DNA of 64,000 nucleotides from Cymbomonas tetramitiformis. Taxonomy: Eukaryota > Chlorophyta > Pyramimonadophyceae > Pyramimonadales > Pyramimonadaceae. The stretch covers positions 1-64,000 of the forward strand of contig LGRX02028825.1 in assembly GCA_001247695.2 (NCBI GenBank), given 5' to 3'. This document shows, piece after piece, positions 22,171 to 31,529 of the stretch. The translations under genes were made by a program, and so were the position numbers. Under the pieces are notes generated by a model. That model made no database searches, was not told where the DNA came from, and worked only from the letters and a program-made list of their open reading frames with translations. Numbering within the stretch: position 1 is the stretch's first letter; every line of letters starts with the position of its first letter.

Positions 22171-24162
22171 CTACATGTGCAGTGTCACGGGGGATGACGG
22201 GCGCCTGCGGGGGGGTGCTCGTACTGCTTGAGGGGCGGGGCGGTAATGGGCCTGTGGAGGTGCAGATGAGGCGACAGGAATGGGGTGACTGTGGTGGGTA
22301 GGTGGTGAGCCACGTGCGGTTGGGGTTGGGCGGCTGCCGACGTGGGTGCGCACTCCGCGTGCGTAGTTGTGATCGGTTGCGCGTGTGGGGGTGACTGTAT
22401 ATGTGGGGAAAAGTTGCGTGTGTGTGGTTGCCGCCCAGCGCGAGCCGTTTGCCCTGAACCGCCGGAGTGTCAGGGGGCGGAACCCGTTGGCCACTTTGAC
22501 GGTGTTGATGTACATTAGCTGGGCGGCGTCGCGCGCAAGTGCCAGGTTTTCCGGCCGTGTATCTCCCTCGAGGATGCGGCAAGGGGAGTAGCCACGAAGG
22601 ACGAGATCACTTCGTACGCCCGACACTGCGCAGCGGTCGGGGAGGAAGCGGTGGTATGGGCGGTTGATGGTGATTCCGCAGAATGGGCAGTCGCTGTTGC
22701 GCGCGGTGTTGCGTAGCGGTCGTGATGGTGGCGGGGTTGGTGTGAAATGTGGATGGTTGATGGGGTGGCGAGAGCCGGCTGCCGGATTGGGGTGTGTGTT
22801 TTCGCGGCCGCTGGGGCGTGTGTGGGCCCGTGATGTGTGCAGCACGCGCGGGATGTGGGCGGGGAGCTGGTGTGAGGAAATGGGATTTTCTTGGGGTGGC
22901 AGGGTGTCGTCCACGAAAATGTGGGTTGGTGAGGTGGAGGTGGTGTTGGGTGTGGAGGAGGTCGCTATGTGTGGGGGGCTACTTGCTGTGTAGTATGAGT
23001 GGGGGGCGGAGGTTTGCATGTCTTGCGGTGCTGGGGCCGTTGTTGGGGTCGGGGTGGTGTTGCGGGCGGTTGAGTGGAGGGCGGTGTGCGAGCTGGGGGT
23101 GTGGCGTTGTGTTTTGGGAATGATCCACATCGTTGCTGCGGCGCACGTCGCGAGCACGAGCATAGCGGCAAGTGCCGTGCGATCCAGTGTGCCGATCAGT
23201 GACTGGGTGTCGGGTTGTTCTGCGTGGCTAATGTTGGCGTCCAGAGCCGCGGCGGCTGTAGCGGCGGGCAGAATGGCCATGAGGATGACCATGCATGCGA
23301 CCATGGTGGCCCTTGTTGGGGGTGAGGGTCGTCGTACCCCAGCTCGTGGTGAGTCCGCACCACCGCTGGGGGTGGGCAGGTGCGTTTCCCCTGGCGGGCG
23401 CTGTGGCGCTGTGGGGTCGTTGTTGGTGGGATGTTCGGGACAGACGTAGCCGGGGAAACCAATTTCCATAAGGTCGCAGGAGCACCCTGGGGCGTCTGCT
23501 GGGGATGGTGGCGGCGTCGCTGCCGTCGTGCCCAACCTGTTGTTGTAGAGGCGCATGGCCCAATCCAGAATTGCGGCGCTGATGCTGGTGCTGACGGTCG
23601 CGAGTGCGGGGGTGGTTGCGGGCGGCACTGTGGGCGGGTCTGGTGTGGCTCCTTGGCGGGTTGGTGGGTTGGTGTGTGGGATTACGGGTTGGGTGTGATT
23701 GGGCGGTGCGTTGCTGGGTGGTGCGTGATGCACTGGGGGTGTGCGTGATTGGGTAGGGGACCGACCACGGGCAGGGAACTGCAGCAGATATTCATTGCGG
23801 GTGAGCGGGGCCTCATTGCGGTTGAAGCGCTCGCGGTTGACGATCATTTGGTGCCTGAACGGTTTTAACGCGATTGGCATTTTATCAACTCGTGGTTTTC
23901 CTGCCCTGTTGGGGAAGGGTGGCTGGTCGATCCACTTGTCATACATAGAGGTATGGCCGCTGACGTGGCATGGTAGGGTGGGGTGATGGAATTGGTGTAG
24001 GGACTGGTGGCAGAATTTGCACAGATCGCCGGGGAGGTGTTCGTCGCCGGGGCGAGAAGCGGGTTGTGGATTAAGCGTGTTTGTGGGGGTTGGGATGGGC
24101 GTTTCGGGGGTTTCATTGCTGGGGTTGGGTTGCCCATACTGTTGGCGGCGAAGCTGTGCGTG
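22171..24162 (-). CDS. Gag-like ORF 2 with two zinc modules and two membrane segments
   Basis: This frame opens after a stop at 24165 and runs 663 codons. Near its start is a zinc-binding module, CKFC-(x)8-HHPTLPCH, followed by YDKWIDQ and ...MIVNRERF...PLTRNEYLLQF. Near its end, at about residues 500-585, is a second copy, CPFCGITINRPYHRF..RCAVSG, followed by ..MYINTVKVANGFRPLTLRRF. The same module occurs in the gag-like ORF at 43772-45139 and at the end of the ORF at 24223-25790. Between the modules are Pro/Thr-rich stretches and two hydrophobic segments about 30 residues apart (TMVACMVILMAILPAATAAA and ALAAMLVLATCAAATMWIIP), predicted to span a membrane. The first Met is at 23946, but the module upstream of it is clearly part of the protein, so the true start is lost or joined by frameshift. 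I assign no function beyond gag-like. Confidence 0.5.
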   Translation of the reverse strand, partial: HAQLRRQQYGQPNPSNETPETPIPTPTNTLNPQPASRPGDEHLPGDLCKFCHQSLHQFHHPTLPCHVSGHTSMYDKWIDQPPFPNRAGKPRVDKMPIALKPFRHQMIVNRERFNRNEAPLTRNEYLLQFPARGRSPTQSRTPPVHHAPPSNAPPNHTQPVIPHTNPPTRQGATPDPPTVPPATTPALATVSTSISAAILDWAMRLYNNRLGTTAATPPPSPADAPGCSCDLMEIGFPGYVCPEHPTNNDPTAPQRPPGETHLPTPSGGADSPRAGVRRPSPPTRATMVACMVILMAILPAATAAAALDANISHAEQPDTQSLIGTLDRTALAAMLVLATCAAATMWIIPKTQRHTPSSHTALHSTARNTTPTPTTAPAPQDMQTSAPHSYYTASSPPHIATSSTPNTTSTSPTHIFVDDTLPPQENPISSHQLPAHIPRVLHTSRAHTRPSGRENTHPNPAAGSRHPINHPHFTPTPPPSRPLRNTARNSDCPFCGITINRPYHRFLPDRCAVSGVRSDLVLRGYSPCRILEGDTRPENLALARDAAQLMYINTVKVANGFRPLTLRRFRANGSRWAATTHTQLFPTYTVTPTRATDHNYARGVRTHVGSRPTPTARGSPPTHHSHPIPVASSAPPQAHYRPAPQAVRAPPRRRPSSPVTLHM

Positions 24163-24222
24163 TTAGCGGCGCCTGTTGGGAGGTGACGCGGCTGGTGTTG
24201 ACAATGCGCGTGAGGGGAGGCA

Positions 24223-25790
24223 TCAGTGGGGGGGAACTTTGCCGTCGCTGACCCACTGGGCGTAGAGCCCGGTGCTGCCGCTCAGGTGGCATGCCTGGGG
24301 GCTAGTGGTGCCTCGGCATGATCCTCTGTTGCAGAACTGGCACGCTGTCTCGCCGGTGTTCTCGTGCCATTGCGTGAAGGAGCGTTTCAGTGACAGGGAC
24401 GTGCCAGCGGCGAAGTGGGCATATGGCCAGCGATGAGATGCGTCGCCTGCCATGTCGTCGAGGTGTGACGTCCATTCTGCCCCGCCCCCGAATCGTGCCG
24501 CGGGGCTATGAGTGGCGCCGTGGTGCTTGAACACCTTGAGGGGCAGGTATGCTTTGTGTTCGAAATCGCCCTTCTGGTTGTGGGGGTGGTAGGCCAGCGC
24601 TGCTCCCCGCCCGGGGGTGGCGGGCATCACGCCTGCGGACATGGCATGCAGAATGTCTACCGACAGCAGGACGTCGAAGCTCACGGGTGATGAAGGGCTG
24701 ATGCCGGTGACGTCGGCCAGCACCATTTCGTTGGCGGTGCCGGGAGCGATGAGGAGCATGAGCTCTCCTGCGCCCCACTGCCGGTGCTGCTGTGTGCCCC
24801 CACTGCCCATGCTGGTGTCCACGGTGGCTGTACTGGAGCGCACCTCGTTGAGGCCCAGTGTCTCCTGGTGCACTTTGTTCATGACGAAGAGCATTGACCC
24901 AGTATCCACGATCATGACGGACAAGGTAAGGTATTGCCCCGTGCGCTGGTTCATGACGAGGATGGATTTTTTTGGGTCCTCATTGCAGAGAGTGTAACAC
25001 ACGGCTGTGCGCCTGAACCAGTCCATCATGTCGGGGCTCATTTCCTCGAACGCCTTGCTGGTGAGGCGCTGCAGCTCAGCGGGAGATACCTGCTGATGGT
25101 TAGCCGTGGTGGTGGACATGGCCGCGGAGAGGCTCTGAGGGGGGGCGTCGTGGTCCTCCTCTACCCAGTCGTTGGTCTTCATGAGCACCATGGCTGCTGC
25201 AGCAGCGGGCGGGTCCTGGACGTCTTCCTCTCTGCCCCGCACGGCGACGGGAGCGGCCGGAGCGGGCAGTGGCGCGCTGTCCATGCGGCGGAATGATGCT
25301 GGGATGTGGCGGTGGTTAACCATGCTGCGGGCCATGTAGGAGTGGTGGTGGAGGGGGTATGGAAGGGTGAAAGGGTGGAATTCAGATGGAAGGGTGGCGT
25401 GGGCGACCGTGGCGCGTCGTCGTCGGCTGCGCCCTCTAGGACCTCGTCCGGCTGACATTCGTCGTAGCCTTCGGTGTCGCTGCCGCTGCCACTGTCATCG
25501 TCGCTGGTCACCAGGTCGATGACGCCGCCGGGTGGTTGCCAATTTTCGGGGTTTTTACGGTGCGTCATGCAGCATGTTGGGAGCCCGTGTAGGTCGTGTG
25601 CATGGTCGTGGTGGCACACCTTGGTATTGCCTATTCTCATGGGCTTGCCGTCGATCCCCATAGGGTACTCGGCCCATTGGAAGTGGATGACGGCATACGC
25701 GATGTCGAAGGTGTTGACCGGTGCGTCAGCGGAGGGCATGTGGTGGCATAGGGCGTTGGACATGGCGGTGTAGTCGCGGCCTACTCGCTG
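24223..25790 (-). pseudogene. Retropepsin-like ORF, downstream half of the interrupted host retroelement
   Basis: From 25790 the frame reads QRVGRDYTAMSNALCHHMP and continues through a possible Cys/His finger (CHHDHAHDLHGLPTCCMTH) and an acidic linker, then shifts frame near 25400-25440. The second frame holds an aspartic protease core: SVMIVDTGSMLFVMNKVH (DTG catalytic triad) and, later, FDVLLSVDIL, the hydrophobic-hydrophobic-D segment before the retropepsin C-terminal helix. It ends with the zinc module ACQFC...ACHLSGSTGLYAQW and a stop at 24223. Its first residues continue in the same frame the gag-like ORF that stops at 43772, from which it is separated by the 18-kb insertion. A single frameshift makes it a pseudogene in this copy. 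Confidence 0.65.
25780..25790. repeat. Target-site duplication, left copy (cctactcgctg)
   Basis: This 11-bp sequence is identical to 43779-43789. It directly abuts the pyrimidine-tail end of the 18-kb element. On the - strand it reads CAGCGAGTAGG (codons Q-R-V-G) in both flanks. Confidence 0.85.
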
Positions 25791-25840
25791 AAAGAAAGAA
25801 AAAGAAAAAGAAAAAAGAAAAAAGAAAAAAGAAAAAATGT
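25791..25840 (-). repeat. Pyrimidine 3' tail of the 18-kb LINE
   Basis: On the - strand the element's last ~45 nt are repeats of TTTTTTC/TTTTTC/TTTC. They lie immediately before the target duplication and about 70 nt after the ORF stop at 25912. Simple-repeat 3' tails are typical of non-LTR elements that prime on the cut target. Confidence 0.8.
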
Positions 25841-25911
25841 GACTCTTCCTACTGGAAGCGTGATATTTGAAGGTGCACAGCTGTTACGCCTGCCCCTAGT
25901 CACATGCACAA

Positions 25912-28900
25912 TCAAGGCGGCTTTTTACTGTTCTTTAGAGCCTTCTCCTTCTCCGACCTGCTGTGTGAAATCAACATCTTGGCAGCCCATTCCACCGCGA
26001 TGCCACTGATTTTCTTGAGGAGGGCCTCCGCTTCCTTCTTGTTGAAGCCTAGGTGTTGCGTGAGAGCCCTTGCGTTGTGTTCATATACCGACCCCGTGGT
26101 TCCGAAAACCATCGGGTGAAAGAACACTTTATAGCCTTTGGATCTGAGTAGCTCCATAAGGGGCTCATACTTGTTGAGTTTATCGTGAAGGGACACATAC
26201 CAGCGAGTGTCCCACGTGAAGGCCACCTCTATGAGGTGGATTTCTCCTACATCTTCCCCGTGGGTGTTTTCCGGCCTGCCTGGGGGGGCGTCCCTGACGT
26301 CCTCTGCACCCTTGATCATGACAATATCCACAAAGTGTGGTATGTCATCCGGGGGGTCCTTCGCCCCCGGGTGGTCCCTTCCGTCCCTACGGCACTGACC
26401 CCTTTTGAGTACGAAGTCCGGTATCGGGCGGGTACATTTATTAGTCCCGTCGAGCCCAGCGTGGTGCGCGATCCAGATCGGACTGGCGCCCGTTCGTCCC
26501 TTCCTGATCGCTTCGTAAAGGGTCCTTGCCACTTCGTTGTGCCTGGCTGTGGCCATGTTCATGCTGGTCTCGTCTTTGCATCCAGCCAGCCTGTGTGCCG
26601 GAGTGTCCCTCTTCCCGCAGAGGGCGCAGTCCGGGTCCGGATATTTGTTCGGCCATATGAGGTGCTTCCTGGCGGTCGTCATGAGGACCCCAAACCGGCA
26701 CCTTAGAATCAGGGACCTGAGCGTCGGTGGAGTAACCTTCCAGAAGTGATTGGATATTCCTGGTATCGACTTGTCCTGGAGAATTTCCCGCGGGGGCTCC
26801 TCCAATCTTCTTCCCATGTGTGTCTCGACTGCGGCAGCGTCTGCGTGGCTTGTGGCGACCCTGTCTCCGTTTCTCCGGTGCATGGCCTCCCGGTCCCTGT
26901 TCCTCTTTCTTTTTCTCTCTGGGGCCGCTTCCTGGTAGGCGTCTATCGCTTGTTGTGGAACGTCCGTCAGGTTCTGGAGTTCCGACTCTCCCAGGTCCAT
27001 CTCCATCATCGAGCGGCATAGACCGTCAATTGGGTCCTCACGTTCTGCCTCCTCGATCGCTTGCATCATCTCTCTGTCTGGCGAGTTCATGGCCCCCCTC
27101 TCGCCCATGTCCAGAGGCGGCCCCCGCGTCTCATCGAATTCCCAGAGTAGGTCCCACTCGTCCTGAGTGGCCACTTGATCCCGCGGGTGTACCTGTTCCT
27201 GGTCGCCCGGCTCCCGTCGCTCCGGCGGGTCGTCCTGGCTCCGGGGATCGTGCTGGAGCTCCTCCAGGAGCATCGGCTCCTGGAGATTCTCCCCTGGTGT
27301 CCCCATTTCCACGTTCTGTCGGCCCCGGTCGGGGCCTTGGGCTGGCCCTGGGGCGCCGGTCGTGGGGTTCTTTGTCATAGAGCCCTCTGCTGAGATAGCT
27401 CCCTCCCGATTTCCCCTGCCGGGTGTTCCCCATTCTTCCCACGGGCTGCTCGGGGGCTGTAGCCATTTTCTCACTGACTTGTGCTGTGTCGCTTTTAGTG
27501 CAATTCTTTCTGCCACATACCTTTCCACCGCCCCCTCCCCTTGCAGGGGCCTCATCGATTCACCATCCCGGGCATTGGCCACGAGCGTGTACATGGTCCT
27601 GTTGTCCCATGGGTCAATTTGGGTGGTGCCCTCCTGGTTCTCTGCTGCCTGTTTGGCCGCCTCATCTGCCTTGTCGTTGCCCTTCACCCCCGTGTGGCTT
27701 TTGACCTTCCTGAGTGAGACCTTCGTTCCCTGGCTGTTATGCTGTTCTACCAGGGAGAGTATATCCTCAAGCAAATCCCTGTGTCTGTGGCCCTCCATCG
27801 TATGGGGTCTGGATAACATGTTGAGTATTTGGTACATACTGCAGAGGCTGTCCGTGCAGATCGCTATCTCGCCCGGTGTTGTGCATTCTCTGGCCCTGAG
27901 TGCCGCGTGGATCGCCAGGAGTTCCGCCCTGTTGATGGTGAGGTGTCCACCTGTTGACCACGTGCCCCTCCAAGTTCTGGGATTTTCATCCCCTCTGGGG
28001 TCCCAGTAGGCCGCTCCCACTCTATGTAATCCCCCTTCTTCCTCTGGGTCCAGTCGCGATCCATCCGTATAGAGGAACGAGGTTGCGTCCCAGGCTTTGT
28101 TGATTTCCCCTAAGGTTCTGGAACGTCCGGTTTTGCGCTTAATGGGACACGTGGGGAACCTCTCCCTTACTTCCGTGTGTCCCCTGTCCCTGTCTTGTCT
28201 GCTGAAGAGCATGGGAGTGCGCTCCATTGCTTTTAGCCATCTGGCCCTCGAGTCCTCTTTGATCTTGTCCAAAGGCCATGCCGTGTTCGCCGCATGGTAC
28301 TCCGTGATCGTGACCTCGGCGAGTCCCCTGTCGCGCCATGTTTGTCTCATGGCCCTTGCCGCCTCCGGGGTGCGGTCTTCCTTGGGGACCTCACCTCCTT
28401 CGTTCCCCCATCCCTGTCTGCGCGACATGCTCGGTATTTCCCATTTTCTCATCGGGTGAGGGTCGAAGATCATGTCGTGTTGACTAGTGCTTTCCATCGC
28501 GTTTTTGACCGCCGCCATGTCTGACACTGCGTCCGAGGTGTGGACCCTCGGGTTGGCCGGTCTGAGGTTCCGAATCGTGTGGTACTTACGGACCGTGCAG
28601 TACGTGCTGCGCTGCAGGGCCTTCCCGACTAGTTCCGCTGCCCCTTCTGGGTCCGGGCAGAATTTTTGCCATCCCTCTGCGTTGGCAACAACTAGGATCC
28701 TAACTCCCCAGTTGCTGTAGTCCTTCTTCGTGACGCCTGATACTGTGGTGCCTCCCCAGTGGTCTGGGGGAAGGAACGTAAAGCTTTTTCTTGGGATCAC
28801 CCCAAATTCATGTATCCTAGTATCTCCATACCTCCTGCAGTATGCCTTGGCTGGCGTTCTCGTCCAGGCCGGGTAAATTCCTACCCCCAGTACCGGGGTT

Positions 28901-31437
28901 TTCGCCATGGTGGACATCAGGGCCTCCTTAAGCGCTTTGTCTAGGTCTGCCGCCGTGTACTCCGGATTGAACTCGAAGGCGCCCAGCTCTCCCCATTGGG
29001 TGTCCCATGCAGACCCTTTGGATCCGAAAATCTTGTCCCTGTCGAACTTGGAGCAGTATGTCGCCGTGTGGCTGTGTACGTTGAGCGGCGACGCGAATAT
29101 CTCCGCCTGGATCCCGAAGGCCTCCTGGAGCGCTTGCATAATTTCTGGAGGGAGCGTCCAGTGATTTTGCAGTGCAGTTTTCTTGACTTCCTCCTCCTCC
29201 TCGCAGGAATATCTTTTGAGCAGGAGGACTACTTCTGTGGCGAATCCGTGGACTGTGCCCAGCTGTGGCTCCCGCTCCTCGAAGGACCGCCGTCGCTCTT
29301 CCCCCGCCCTTGTGTGGGTCTGATCTGCGCTGTCCGTGCCCGCCGCGGCCACATATCTGTCGTAGAGCCTATCGAGTACCTCTTCTTTGAGGGCGCCTAC
29401 CATCTTGCCACGCTCGTCGTGCGCGAACACGTGGTGCCTGCCTGTCTCTGTCGTGAGCGTGCACTTGCCCGAGGGTGCTGCGTCCCAGTCTGGGTTAAAG
29501 GGTTCAGTGTCTATGTTGAGCTCGGTGACCCCCGGCCAGTAGTGGGCATGCCTCGTGGGAGCTCCTGACAGCGGTTCTCTTTCTGTGGGTCTCCGAGCCT
29601 GCTGTGCTTCCCGCTTCTTGTTGTGGAACGTGTCGGTCTCTCGTTCGGCCCGGCTCGGGTTCATTCCCGCAATTCCTCCTGTCAGCAGTGTGTCCTCTTC
29701 GACCCATGCCTCCCCTTGTGGGCGAACCGGCCCAAGCAGGTATTCCCTGCTTCCCCAGTGCGTCCTAACCGCTAGGATCGTGGTGCTCTCGGACGCCTCA
29801 ACGGCCTGGGGTTCCTCCTCCGTTTCTTCGAGCACTTCCGGATCATTGGCAACCGTCGGGCCAGCGCCTACCGAGAGCTCCATGGTGTCGATCCTCCACC
29901 ACATGTTCCTGTTCCGGCAGTCATTAACAGGGGGGTGCGTTGCCCATGCGACCTGTTCACTGCTTACGAGGTGCGTGGTCATCAGCCTAACCGCGTCTCT
30001 CGGGAATCCGATTTTGGCCGCATGCTGGAACAACTCCCCAGTCCTGACATCTCCTTTGGATAATTGAGCGAGGACCCATGTCCTCAGCATCATGATCTGC
30101 GCCGCGGTCCCCTTCCATTTCGTGCCTCTGCCGTCTTCCAGGCTAACCTTTGTGACCCGGTGGGGGCTTGTTTCCCTCTGGGGCGTCTGCGCAGGCGGAT
30201 TCGGCCTGGGTCTGATCTCCTCGCTCTCCACTGTGGCCTGGGGGCTTTGTATGATCTGCCTGGTCCTTTTCTCACCGACCTTCGGGAGCTCCCGGGCGTG
30301 CCTGGGGGTTGTTGGCACCGTGTTTGCCTGGGTCTGCCTGGTCGGGCTCCTCCCTACTTGCATTGGCCCCGCGCCAGCCTCTTCCTGGATTTCGTCATCC
30401 ACTTCCTCGAAGGAGATTGGGTCGTGAGTCTCTCCCTCCCCGTGGAACACGTGGTGGCGCTCCCGTTGTTCCAATTCTCCTATGCGCGCCATGATTGGGC
30501 CTCTCATGGCTTTCCTGTATCCCTTGGAGGTCGTAGCTTCTCCGCCCACCGGGGGCCCATGCAGCCCGATCCAGGACTCCCACTTCTCTCCTGTGGTGGA
30601 CCTATTCCATTCCTGCCACTTGTCAATCATGTAGCACACCCAGACGCCGCATTGGTATCCGTCCCGTTGGTGTGCGACCCCCATGTTGGAGACCGTTACG
30701 TTGACCGGCGGCCATCCCGGCGGTCCTGCCCACTGTCTCAGCGCCGTCAGTAGGCGCGTGTCTTCCCCCCCCATTGGGTCGTAGAGGTAGATTGAAACAC
30801 TGGTGTCCTCATTTCTTCCGAATAGGAGCACATTCCAGTGGCTGCCGTCGCAAGTCAGGACAAAGGAAAATCCCTCTTCCCGGACCGTTTCCATCGTGTT
30901 GCGCATCTGCGCCTCATATTGTTCCGACTGCTCGAACTCGGTTCCGTTGAGGGAATCCGCGAGTTTCGTCTGGTGCATCGACACTGTGTCCAAGCCCGTC
31001 GTGCAGAGGCTGTGGGTTTCCACTTGTATGGAGCTGAGCCACGCCTCCCTGCCTCTGGTGTCCGAGAAGACCCCTTCCGTCCTGTGCCTGGGGGTGCCCT
31101 CCCCCCGGGGCTCGTTTCCTCTTCTTCCTCCCCCCTTCAGGAGGCCGTCCGCATGGGACCCCTCAGAGCGGTTTCTCCTCATCGTCCTCCTGCTGTCCAT
31201 CGCCTCCTTCTCGGTGAGTCTTGCTCCAGCTCTGGCTGCGTGTCGCAGGTCTGAGAGGAATTTTTCCTCCTTGGGTCTCACGCCTACGGAGTCCATGATC
31301 ATGACTCTACCCCCCGGGTCCTCAAGCAGGGTGGGTCTGACTCCAATATCGTGGCATTTAAAGGCGTCTTCGTGGTCTTCTTCGTCCTTGGCGCAGTAAC
31401 CTGTCGCCATTTGTTTTAAGGCGTTTCTGGCTTGCAT
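25912..31437 (-). CDS. LINE polyprotein, 3' ORF: ULP1-like protease, PCIF1-like MTase, RNase H, CCHC, RLE
   Basis: The 1841-residue frame from ATG 31437 stays open upstream past 31531, so it may continue the preceding ORF by frameshift. Domains by residue: ULP1/C48-like cysteine protease about 185-280 with H200 (DGSHW), D220, Q257 and C263 (YQCGVW), the complete His-Asp-Gln-Cys set; a winged-helix-like segment about 440-515; a PCIF1-like methyltransferase region about 755-930 (FASPLN 781, YCS 794, FGSKG 804, FEFNPEY 821-827, YPAW 855); RNase H about 1118-1268 (D1125, E1172, D1196, H1248, D1258); zinc finger CX2CX7HX4C (C1604, C1607, H1615, C1620), the spacing of R2-type elements; restriction-like endonuclease about 1630-1800 (RHN 1632, PD 1673, E1737, then a K-rich helix and FFHPMVFGTTGS). 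RT is in the upstream ORF. The PCIF1-like part has NPEY where PCIF1 has NPPF, so catalysis is uncertain. Confidence 0.88.
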   Translation of the reverse strand: MQARNALKQMATGYCAKDEEDHEDAFKCHDIGVRPTLLEDPGGRVMIMDSVGVRPKEEKFLSDLRHAARAGARLTEKEAMDSRRTMRRNRSEGSHADGLLKGGGRRGNEPRGEGTPRHRTEGVFSDTRGREAWLSSIQVETHSLCTTGLDTVSMHQTKLADSLNGTEFEQSEQYEAQMRNTMETVREEGFSFVLTCDGSHWNVLLFGRNEDTSVSIYLYDPMGGEDTRLLTALRQWAGPPGWPPVNVTVSNMGVAHQRDGYQCGVWVCYMIDKWQEWNRSTTGEKWESWIGLHGPPVGGEATTSKGYRKAMRGPIMARIGELEQRERHHVFHGEGETHDPISFEEVDDEIQEEAGAGPMQVGRSPTRQTQANTVPTTPRHARELPKVGEKRTRQIIQSPQATVESEEIRPRPNPPAQTPQRETSPHRVTKVSLEDGRGTKWKGTAAQIMMLRTWVLAQLSKGDVRTGELFQHAAKIGFPRDAVRLMTTHLVSSEQVAWATHPPVNDCRNRNMWWRIDTMELSVGAGPTVANDPEVLEETEEEPQAVEASESTTILAVRTHWGSREYLLGPVRPQGEAWVEEDTLLTGGIAGMNPSRAERETDTFHNKKREAQQARRPTEREPLSGAPTRHAHYWPGVTELNIDTEPFNPDWDAAPSGKCTLTTETGRHHVFAHDERGKMVGALKEEVLDRLYDRYVAAAGTDSADQTHTRAGEERRRSFEEREPQLGTVHGFATEVVLLLKRYSCEEEEEVKKTALQNHWTLPPEIMQALQEAFGIQAEIFASPLNVHSHTATYCSKFDRDKIFGSKGSAWDTQWGELGAFEFNPEYTAADLDKALKEALMSTMAKTPVLGVGIYPAWTRTPAKAYCRRYGDTRIHEFGVIPRKSFTFLPPDHWGGTTVSGVTKKDYSNWGVRILVVANAEGWQKFCPDPEGAAELVGKALQRSTYCTVRKYHTIRNLRPANPRVHTSDAVSDMAAVKNAMESTSQHDMIFDPHPMRKWEIPSMSRRQGWGNEGGEVPKEDRTPEAARAMRQTWRDRGLAEVTITEYHAANTAWPLDKIKEDSRARWLKAMERTPMLFSRQDRDRGHTEVRERFPTCPIKRKTGRSRTLGEINKAWDATSFLYTDGSRLDPEEEGGLHRVGAAYWDPRGDENPRTWRGTWSTGGHLTINRAELLAIHAALRARECTTPGEIAICTDSLCSMYQILNMLSRPHTMEGHRHRDLLEDILSLVEQHNSQGTKVSLRKVKSHTGVKGNDKADEAAKQAAENQEGTTQIDPWDNRTMYTLVANARDGESMRPLQGEGAVERYVAERIALKATQHKSVRKWLQPPSSPWEEWGTPGRGNREGAISAEGSMTKNPTTGAPGPAQGPDRGRQNVEMGTPGENLQEPMLLEELQHDPRSQDDPPERREPGDQEQVHPRDQVATQDEWDLLWEFDETRGPPLDMGERGAMNSPDREMMQAIEEAEREDPIDGLCRSMMEMDLGESELQNLTDVPQQAIDAYQEAAPERKRKRNRDREAMHRRNGDRVATSHADAAAVETHMGRRLEEPPREILQDKSIPGISNHFWKVTPPTLRSLILRCRFGVLMTTARKHLIWPNKYPDPDCALCGKRDTPAHRLAGCKDETSMNMATARHNEVARTLYEAIRKGRTGASPIWIAHHAGLDGTNKCTRPIPDFVLKRGQCRRDGRDHPGAKDPPDDIPHFVDIVMIKGAEDVRDAPPGRPENTHGEDVGEIHLIEVAFTWDTRWYVSLHDKLNKYEPLMELLRSKGYKVFFHPMVFGTTGSVYEHNARALTQHLGFNKKEAEALLKKISGIAVEWAAKMLISHSRSEKEKALKNSKKPP

Positions 31438-31529
31438 GGAGGTCGTGGGGGGTCCTCTTCTTCCTGCGTGCCACAGCGATCGCGGGCCCCATTTGGATTG
31501 AGTGGGGTGGAAGCCCTCTTCCCAAGTGG

